Below, piece after piece: positions 15,429 to 20,763 of a DNA stretch of 20,763 bases (position 1 is the first letter of the stretch; each line of letters begins with the position of its first letter). Location of the stretch: assembly GCF_020278625.1 (NCBI RefSeq), contig NZ_JADAKK010000017.1, positions 1 to 20,763 on the forward strand, read 5' to 3'. Position numbers and translations under genes: made by a program. This DNA comes from Wolbachia endosymbiont of Mansonella ozzardi. Lineage in GTDB: Bacteria; Pseudomonadota; Alphaproteobacteria; Rickettsiales; Anaplasmataceae. The notes beneath the pieces are model-generated. The model did not search any database and was not told where the DNA came from. It was given only the letters and a program-made list of their open reading frames with translations.

Positions 15429-16607
15429 ATGAATCACATTGTCAATGCGTATAATAGATTTAAAATTCCTATAGTTAGGGGAGAAGGGGTATACCTTTTT
15501 GATAAAGATAGCAAAAAATATCTAGACTTTGCTGCTGGTATTTCTACAACTTCTTTAGGACATTGTCACCCATATATTGCAGATAAGCTGAAAGAGCAAT
15601 CGGATTTATTATGGCACTGCTCTAATATTTTTACTATTCCCGAGCAAGAAAGGCTTGCTGAGCGTTTAACAGCACTTACTTTTGCAGATAAAGTCTTTTT
15701 CTGTTCAAGCGGACTTGAAGCAACAGAAGCTGCAATTAAATTCATTCGCCGTTATTTTTACTCAAAAGGGCAAGAAAAACGCAACCGAATTATTACAATC
15801 GAAGAGGGGTTTCATGGCCGCAGTATTGCTGCAATTTCCGCTGGAGGAAATGAAAAATCACGTGAGGGTTTCGCTCCACTCCTTTTTGGTTTTGATAAAG
15901 TGCTAAGGAACAACATCAAAGCGCTAGAGGAGAAAATCAGTGATGAAACAGCTGCTGTGTTTTTAGAGCCCATACAAAGTGAGGGTGGAGTATATACACT
16001 GGATGTAGAATACCTTCATAAAATAAGAGAAATAACAAAATCTCAGAAAATGATCCTATGCTTTGATGAAGTGCAATGCGGGTATGGGCGTATTGGTTCT
16101 TTATTTCATTATCAAAATATAGGAATCGAACCTGACATTTTAACTTGCGCAAAGGCTATGGGTAACGGGTTTCCCTTAGCTGCATGTTTAGTAAGAAATT
16201 ATATAGCAGAAGCGATTACTCCAGGGACTCACGGATCAACTTATGGCGGTAATCCGCTTGCCATGACTGTTGGTAACGCAGTGCTCGATATAGTGCTAAA
16301 AGAAGGCTTTTTTGACCATGTTAGAAGGGTTAGTAAGTATCTAAAAGAAAAATTACTACTGTTAGCTGGGGAATTTCCAGGGATAATCTCAGAAATTCGT
16401 GGAGAGGGTTTGTTAATAGGAATAGAGCTTAAAGCTCCTTTTGCTGATAAAATTGTTAGCCGATCCCTTGACAAAGGTTTAATAATGACTAAAGTTTTAA
16501 ATAATAGAGTAGTGAGAATAACACCTCCACTTGTTGTTCATGATAAACATGTGGATGCGGCGTGTGATACACTCTATAATTCACTTTTTGAGATTAAAGA
16601 TATATAA
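15429..16607 (+). CDS. argD: acetylornithine / succinyl-DAP aminotransferase (class III, PLP)
   Basis: PLP-dependent class III aminotransferase of the ArgD/DapC type. The PLP lysine is Lys242 (CAKAMGNGFP), the pyridine-binding Asp is Asp213 (CFDEVQCGYGR), the phosphate-binding loop is SSGLEATEAAI (93-103), and GFHGRSIAAISAGG and HGSTYGGNPLA are family signatures. At 392 aa it has full ArgD length and looks intact. ArgD enzymes also act on N-succinyl-2-amino-6-ketopimelate in the lysine/meso-DAP pathway. No other arginine gene is near, and Wolbachia are generally thought to retain DAP rather than arginine synthesis, so the DapC role is the likelier one; this is inference. It has its own candidate promoter and a 680-bp upstream gap. 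Confidence 0.93.
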   Translation: MNHIVNAYNRFKIPIVRGEGVYLFDKDSKKYLDFAAGISTTSLGHCHPYIADKLKEQSDLLWHCSNIFTIPEQERLAERLTALTFADKVFFCSSGLEATEAAIKFIRRYFYSKGQEKRNRIITIEEGFHGRSIAAISAGGNEKSREGFAPLLFGFDKVLRNNIKALEEKISDETAAVFLEPIQSEGGVYTLDVEYLHKIREITKSQKMILCFDEVQCGYGRIGSLFHYQNIGIEPDILTCAKAMGNGFPLAACLVRNYIAEAITPGTHGSTYGGNPLAMTVGNAVLDIVLKEGFFDHVRRVSKYLKEKLLLLAGEFPGIISEIRGEGLLIGIELKAPFADKIVSRSLDKGLIMTKVLNNRVVRITPPLVVHDKHVDAACDTLYNSLFEIKDI

Positions 16608-16651
16608 ATACTTTAGAAAAATATAAAGTCCAGCTATACAAAATTTCAAAC

Positions 16652-16680
16652 TTGCGAATTCTTCTTATAACATGTAAAAT
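16652..16680 (+). promoter_or_regulatory. candidate promoter of the CNNM/CBS-gapR-ubiX-folD cluster
   Basis: TTGCGA (16652-16657), a 17-bp spacer and TAAAAT (16675-16680) lie 36 bases before the first gene of the cluster. Match by eye only. Confidence 0.35.
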
Positions 16681-16716
16681 TAACTCTGTTTTTTGTCACA
16701 ATAACATCATACTTCA

Positions 16717-18003
16717 ATGGATTGGTTATTGGTTTCAATATTATCGGTAATTTTTGTTTTATTGATTTTATCGTTTTTATTTTCAGGAGCAGAAATAGGT
16801 CTAACCTCAATCAGCCGATCTCGCGTTAATAAGCTAAAGCTAGAGGGCAACAAAAGGGCCAAGATAATAGATCGTTTGTTAAGTAAAAAAGAATTAACAA
16901 TAGGAACAATGCTCCTCGGCAATACGATTATTAATATTACTTGTTCCGCTTTATTTACAGCGATATTTATAAATTTCTTTGGAAGTGAAGGCGTATTTCT
17001 ATCAACGATTGTAATGACATTTTGTATTTTGCTGTTTTGCGAGGTGTTACCAAAAACTTACGCCATGCAAAATCCTGAAAAATTTACATTATTTTTTACC
17101 TATTTTGTACTGTTTTTTGTCAAGATTTTTTCTCCATTGACATTAGGCATCCAGTTTATTGTCAATCTTACTCTAAAGTTATGTAGGCTTCATAAGAATA
17201 GGGAAGTAATATCTGCAGCAGATGCAATGCGTAATATGATTACTCTTCATCGCAGTGAAGGAACTATGTTGCAACAGGATTTAGATATGCTAAGCAGCAT
17301 ACTTGATTTAGCTGAGACAGAGATATCGGAAATTATGACCCATAGGAGAAACCTATTTTCTCTTAATATAGATCAAAATAAAGAAGAGTTGATAAGAGAA
17401 ATTTTAACCAGCAGCCACAGTAGGGTGCCTTTATGGCAAAAAGAACCAGATAACATTGTCGGAGTAGTTCACGTAAAGAATCTAATAAACGCTTTGCGCG
17501 AAAAGGATAATAAAATAGAGGAGGTTGATATTGTCCAAATTATGTCAAAACCTTGTTTCTTACCAGAAAGTACACCACTTAGCGTTCAACTACATAACTT
17601 CCGTCAAAACAGAAAACATCTTGCGTTTGTTGTTGATGAGTATGGAACACTGCAGGGAATTGTAACTCTTGAAGACATATTGGAAGAAATAGTTGGAGAA
17701 ATTTCCGATGAGCATGATTTAATCACGGAGAATTTTATAAAGAAAATATCTGACAATGTATATCATATCGAGGGAAAATCAACTATTAGGGACATTAACA
17801 GACAATTGCACTGGAATCTTCCTGATGAAGAAGCTACAACTCTAGCAGGTATGATTGTAAATAAGATAGAGCGCATTCCTGACGAAGGCGAAGAGTTTTT
17901 CATATATAGTTTTCATTTCAAAATTTTGAAAAAAGATAAAAACATTATTACTGTTATTGAAGTACAAGTAAAAACTGATCATACTATGACAGCGATTAAT
18001 TAG
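16717..18003 (+). CDS. CNNM/CBS-domain transporter (HlyC/CorC family)
   Basis: Integral membrane protein of the HlyC/CorC (TlyC) family, linked in other bacteria to magnesium or cobalt handling. The DUF21/CNNM membrane domain spans about residues 1-150 and contains SGAEIGLTSISRSRVNKL, TIGTMLLGNTIINI and EVLPKTYA, with four hydrophobic segments. A paired CBS domain follows (about 200-330; VPLWQKEPDNIVGVVHVKNL and FVVDEYGTLQGIVTLEDILEEIVGEI), then the C-terminal CorC_HlyC domain (YHIEGKSTIRDIN to VIEVQ). Length of 428 aa is normal. Old annotations call such proteins hemolysins; the transport role is better supported. It begins a same-strand cluster, with gapR nine bases after its stop. Confidence 0.92.
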   Translation: MDWLLVSILSVIFVLLILSFLFSGAEIGLTSISRSRVNKLKLEGNKRAKIIDRLLSKKELTIGTMLLGNTIINITCSALFTAIFINFFGSEGVFLSTIVMTFCILLFCEVLPKTYAMQNPEKFTLFFTYFVLFFVKIFSPLTLGIQFIVNLTLKLCRLHKNREVISAADAMRNMITLHRSEGTMLQQDLDMLSSILDLAETEISEIMTHRRNLFSLNIDQNKEELIREILTSSHSRVPLWQKEPDNIVGVVHVKNLINALREKDNKIEEVDIVQIMSKPCFLPESTPLSVQLHNFRQNRKHLAFVVDEYGTLQGIVTLEDILEEIVGEISDEHDLITENFIKKISDNVYHIEGKSTIRDINRQLHWNLPDEEATTLAGMIVNKIERIPDEGEEFFIYSFHFKILKKDKNIITVIEVQVKTDHTMTAIN

Positions 18004-18012
18004 TTAGGTTTT

Positions 18013-18279
18013 ATGGAAGACGCAGTAAAAATAACAGCCGATGAGTTAAAAGGTTATATAGAAAGAATCGAAAAACTCGAGCAAGAAAAGAAGAATGTGC
18101 AGGATCACATTCGTGATGTATATACAAAAGCTGCAGGTAAAGGTTGGGATACAAAGGTGATGAAACAGGTTATTAGGCTAAGAAAGATGGATAATGATGA
18201 TAGGGAAGAACAGGAAATATTACTTGATACTTATAAACGCGCATTGGGAATGAGTTGCGAAGAAGAGTCAAGTGAATAG
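18013..18279 (+). CDS. gapR: GapR-type DNA-binding protein (DUF2312/UPF0335)
   Basis: An 88-aa alphaproteobacterial protein. In Caulobacter, GapR binds overtwisted AT-rich DNA and helps chromosome replication and segregation. The sequence is one long charged helix: ITADELKGYIERIEKLEQEK at residues 7-26, then VYTKAAGKGWDTKVMKQVIRLRK and the short C-terminal helix LLDTYKRAL. These match the DUF2312 core over its full length. It follows the transporter by nine bases, and its last eight bases overlap the GTG start of ubiX, indicating one transcript. Confidence 0.9.
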   Translation: MEDAVKITADELKGYIERIEKLEQEKKNVQDHIRDVYTKAAGKGWDTKVMKQVIRLRKMDNDDREEQEILLDTYKRALGMSCEEESSE

Positions 18280-18834
18280 CAGAATTGTAATTGGAATAAG
18301 TGGAGTATCTGGTTCTATTTATGGTGTGCGTATTTTAGAAGTGCTAAAAAATGCCGACTATGAAACTCATTTAGTAGTAAATTGCGCTGGAAAAACCACC
18401 CTGGCTAATGAAGTTGCAGAAAGACTTGAAGACATCACATCACTTACAGATTTTTACTATTCTGAAGAAAAAATAGGAGAAAGAATAGCGAGCGGTTCGT
18501 TTGAAACTTTAGGGACGATCATCGCTCTATGTTCTATGAAAACAATGTCTGAAATTGTGTCAGGTGTTACCTCCAACCTGCTAATGGGAGCTGCAGATGT
18601 AACGCTAAAAGAAAGAAGGAAATTAGTTCTTATGGTGCGAAAGTCGCCGCTGCATTTTGGTCATTTACGGAATATGTTAAAATTGACAGAGATGGAGCAA
18701 TTATTACTCCGCCAATGCCAGCTTTTTATATTAAACCGAAATCTTTGGAGGACATTATAAATCATTCTATTTGCAAAGTGTTAAGTTTATTTGATATCAA
18801 ATTATCTGGCTTCAGAGAGTGGCAAGGAGTATAG
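18272..18834 (+). pseudogene. ubiX: flavin prenyltransferase UbiX, one-base frameshift
   Basis: UbiX makes prenylated FMN, the cofactor of the UbiD decarboxylase in ubiquinone synthesis. From GTG at 18272 the frame has the FMN/prenyl site ISGVSGSIYG, the CSMKTMSEIVSGVTSNLL segment and KLVLMVRKSPLHFGHLRNM, but then runs off-frame after TEM and stops at 18760. Adding one G at GG (18694-18695) restores TEMGAIITPPMPAFYIKPKS and continues to TAG at 18832-18834, giving about 187 aa, the normal length. All other positions look conserved, so the break is recent or a sequencing error. The truncated 162-aa product would lack the C-terminal PMPAFY region. It overlaps gapR by eight bases and is three bases from folD. 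Confidence 0.88.
18824..18829 (+). promoter_or_regulatory. Shine-Dalgarno deciding the folD GTG start
   Basis: AAGGAG, within the last codons of the restored ubiX frame, lies eight bases before the GTG at 18838 and supports that non-ATG start. Confidence 0.6.
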
Positions 18835-18837
18835 TAA

Positions 18838-19734
18838 GTGGCAATTATCATCAACGGCAAGGAAATAGCAAGTGACCTGTGCAAGAAGTTATCGCAAAAA
18901 ATCGAAGCTTTAAAAAAGAAGCACAACATCTTTCCTTGTCTTAAAGTAATTCTTGTGGGCAGTAACCCAGCAAGTCAAGTCTATGTTCGTAATAAACAAA
19001 AAAAAGCAGAATCAATAGGCATAAGTTCTGAGACTATTATTTTGCCTGATAATATTTTAGAAGATGAATTAATTGCAAAAATTAATGAGTTAAATTCAGA
19101 TCCGTCTATACATGGTATTTTAGTACAATTGCCTTTACCAAGGCATATTAAAGCGAGCAGAGTAATTAACACAGTAAGCGTTGAAAAAGATGTGGATGGC
19201 TTTCATGATGAAAACGTTGGCCGATTAGTTAAAGGTGAAAAAAATTGCCTTACACCTTGTACTCCTAAAGGTTCTTTGCATTTAATTAAATTAGTTGAAA
19301 GTAACCTTTCAGGTAAAAACGCAGTCGTGATTGGCAGATCAAACATCGTGGGTAAACCGATGTTTCACCTGTTGTTGCAAGAAAACTGCACTGTTACCAT
19401 TTTGCATTCACAAAGTAGGAATTTAGCTGAATGTTGCTCTAAAGCGGATATAGTAGTTGCAGCAGTTGGAAAGCCAAATTTTGTCCAAAAAGACTGGATA
19501 AAGAAAGGGGCAATAGTGATTGACGTTGGCATAAATAGTGCGAATGTAGGAGGGCAGGCAAAGCTCGTAGGTGATGTTGATTTCGATGGAGTAAAAGAAA
19601 AAGTTAAAGCTATCACGCCAGTGCCTGGGGGCGTTGGTCCAATGACCATTGCGCTTTTGATGATAAACACTGTTATTGCTGCTTGTCTGCAAGAGAAAAT
19701 CGATACTTCTGACTTTGTGGACCAAAGTCTATAG
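18838..19734 (+). CDS. folD: bifunctional methylene-THF dehydrogenase/cyclohydrolase
   Basis: Interconverts 5,10-methylene-THF and 10-formyl-THF with NADP, feeding formyl groups to purine and fMet-tRNA synthesis. The 298-aa frame starts at GTG with AAGGAG placed eight bases upstream. Substrate-site [14 protein letters not shown] (catalytic Lys), [23 protein letters not shown] and TPCTPKGS are followed by the nucleotide-binding [12 protein letters not shown] and the C-terminal signature [14 protein letters not shown]. Everything expected is intact. It follows ubiX by three bases and ends the cluster begun by the CNNM/CBS gene. With purF in the same window it adds to a retained purine/one-carbon capacity. 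Confidence 0.97.
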   Translation: MAIIINGKEIASDLCKKLSQKIEALKKKHNIFPCLKVILVGSNPASQVYVRNKQKKAESIGISSETIILPDNILEDELIAKINELNSDPSIHGILVQLPLPRHIKASRVINTVSVEKDVDGFHDENVGRLVKGEKNCLTPCTPKGSLHLIKLVESNLSGKNAVVIGRSNIVGKPMFHLLLQENCTVTILHSQSRNLAECCSKADIVVAAVGKPNFVQKDWIKKGAIVIDVGINSANVGGQAKLVGDVDFDGVKEKVKAITPVPGGVGPMTIALLMINTVIAACLQEKIDTSDFVDQSL

Positions 19735-19903
19735 TTGCAGTAAGGTAGGATAAAAGATACAAGAATAGCAGGGCTGAAAGGATGGCTAATAACAATTTTT
19801 CTTTTGCTATACTCAACCGAGCTTTCTGTGGTGCTTGTAATTTTAATTTACCATATCGTGTGCTCAGTTGTAATTTAGGTCTATCGTACAGAAGTTTAAG
19901 TAA

Positions 19904-20484
19904 CATAAAAAAATTGTTAATAACAGTGATAAATTTGTTGCGCTTACATTTGACAATGGACCATCTAACAGTAGAGTAAACGATATTATCAATGTTTTAA
20001 AAAGCTATAAAGCAAAAGCGATATTTTTTCTTCTCGGTGAACGTATAAAAAAACGTCCGAGATAGTAAAGAGAATCTATAATGCAGGTCATGAACCGGGC
20101 AATCACTCTTGGTTGCATAGAAAGTTAACATCGCTTTCAAGTGAAGAACAATTGCAAGAGCTAGAAAAGACAAGTATGGCAATTAAAAATGCAACGGAGC
20201 AGGATGCAAAATGGTTTCGTACACTATATGAATGTCACAATGATGATTTGATTGAAAACATTAATTAATTGAATATGTATTTGATATTATGGACAGTTGA
20301 CTCTCTAGATTGGCAAGGTAATAAGCCAGAGATCTTAGTTGAAAGAGTTATAAGCAACGTGCACAATGGAGCAACCATACTGTTCCATAACCACAACAAC
20401 AAATCAAATACAGCTGAAGCTTTACCTCAGATTATTAAGATACTAAAAAAGTTGGGTTATGAGCCTGTTACCTTAAGTGAGTAG
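19904..20484 (+). pseudogene. NodB-type polysaccharide deacetylase, decayed
   Basis: Joined frames rebuild a NodB-homology deacetylase (metal-dependent N-deacetylation of glycans). FVALTFDNGPSNSRVND is followed by KAIFFLLGERIKK, then a stop at 20063-20065 caused by a missing A in the A7 run 20047-20053. The next frame gives GHEPGNHSWLH (HxxxH metal site), FRTLYE, and an in-frame TAA at 20266-20268. After it LWTVDSLDWQGNKPE and NGATILFHNHN run to 20484. Several catalytic positions are also altered: TFDDGP is TFDNGP, the RxPY motif reads RTLY, and the LLHD motif reads LFHN. The signal or anchor region upstream (about 19780-19903) is no longer readable because of stops. Loss looks old compared with ubiX. 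Confidence 0.8.
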
Positions 20485-20741
20485 GAGGGAAGGGTTTGTA
20501 GTGTAGTTAAAACTGAAAGTATATTGAGAGGAGAAGAAATGTATAATTTAGACTCACCAAAATACATTTACAACTAGATCAGTATACGAATGTTGAAACA
20601 TCTAACTCCAACACAGTATCATTTCTCTTCTTATACCAATCTCTACTGCACAGAAAGCAGACAGGTGCCCCCGTTTTGCCAGTCAACATGGTGCAACCCC
20701 AATAATATCTCCTTTTCCCGTCATCCAAGTAGCCTTTTCTT
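20485..20741. other. intergenic stretch after the deacetylase remnant
   Basis: Mostly unassigned AT-rich sequence. GAGAGGAGAAG precedes an ATG at 20539 that opens only 12 codons (MYNLDSPKYIYN, stop at 20575-20577), possibly the 5' stump of a lost gene. No RNA gene or terminator is clear. Confidence 0.3.
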
Positions 20742-20763
20742 GTTATCCCAGCAGTTGATACTA
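20720..20763 (-). repeat. palindromic dispersed repeat, cut by window end
   Basis: GTCATCCAAGTAGCC at 20720-20734, then TTGTTATCCCAGCAGTTGATACTA. The reverse complement runs parallel to 6600-6633 (AGTATCAA..CTGGGAT.ACAA.AAAAGGCTACT), so it is the same repeat in the opposite orientation. The second arm lies beyond the window. Confidence 0.6.

Noticed and set aside
19673..19906. 77-aa minus-strand ORF with a hydrophobic stretch
   Set aside because: It overlaps the folD end and the N-terminal remnant of the deacetylase; no ribosome site or homology recognised.

Overview
The window looks like chromosomal DNA of Wolbachia or a very close Anaplasmataceae relative (Rickettsiales). The reasons are AT-rich sequence, an alphaproteobacterial housekeeping set with long intergenic gaps, a GapR/DUF2312 gene, many genes broken by small frameshifts, and short palindromes (ATTCCAGTG-ttaag-CACTGGAAT type) scattered between genes. 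I recognise these from memory of Wolbachia genomes; no search was run.

Layout. 1-4200: purF (Fe-S type), a convergent small membrane protein with a strong Shine-Dalgarno, tRNA-Gly(GCC), a short RNase D, thioredoxin and a CAU-anticodon tRNA. 4312-6228: a UvrD/PcrA-type helicase. 6229-11302: a decay island. It holds a diverged dispersed repeat, a palindromic repeat that runs into a probable group II intron 5' fragment, a decayed hypothetical gene (A), a KAP-family P-loop NTPase broken by several frameshifts, an intact recR, and a second decayed hypothetical gene (B) that shares motif order with A. 11310-14748, all on the minus strand: rpsP, ispB, grpE, then trpS behind a repeat-rich gap. 14749-15428: a 680-bp gap with a palindromic repeat, the dispersed repeat and two candidate promoter-associated inverted repeats. 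15429-19734, plus strand: argD/dapC-type aminotransferase, then a tight cluster of a CNNM/CBS transporter (CorC/HlyC type), gapR, ubiX (one frameshift) and folD. 19735-20763: a decayed NodB-type polysaccharide deacetylase and the start of another palindromic repeat cut by the window edge.

How the genes relate. The working genes cover purine synthesis (purF), one-carbon metabolism (folD), quinone precursors (ispB; ubiX if functional), translation (rpsP, trpS, two tRNAs), RNA processing (rnd), DNA repair (helicase, recR), protein and redox homeostasis (grpE, trxA), DAP/lysine-type amino-group transfer (argD) and nucleoid biology (gapR). I found no convincing new intact system. The most interesting material is the decay island: two related Wolbachia-type hypothetical genes flank a KAP NTPase whose Walker A motif is destroyed by one extra base. 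The repeat landscape and the single-base break in an otherwise well-kept ubiX are also worth attention.
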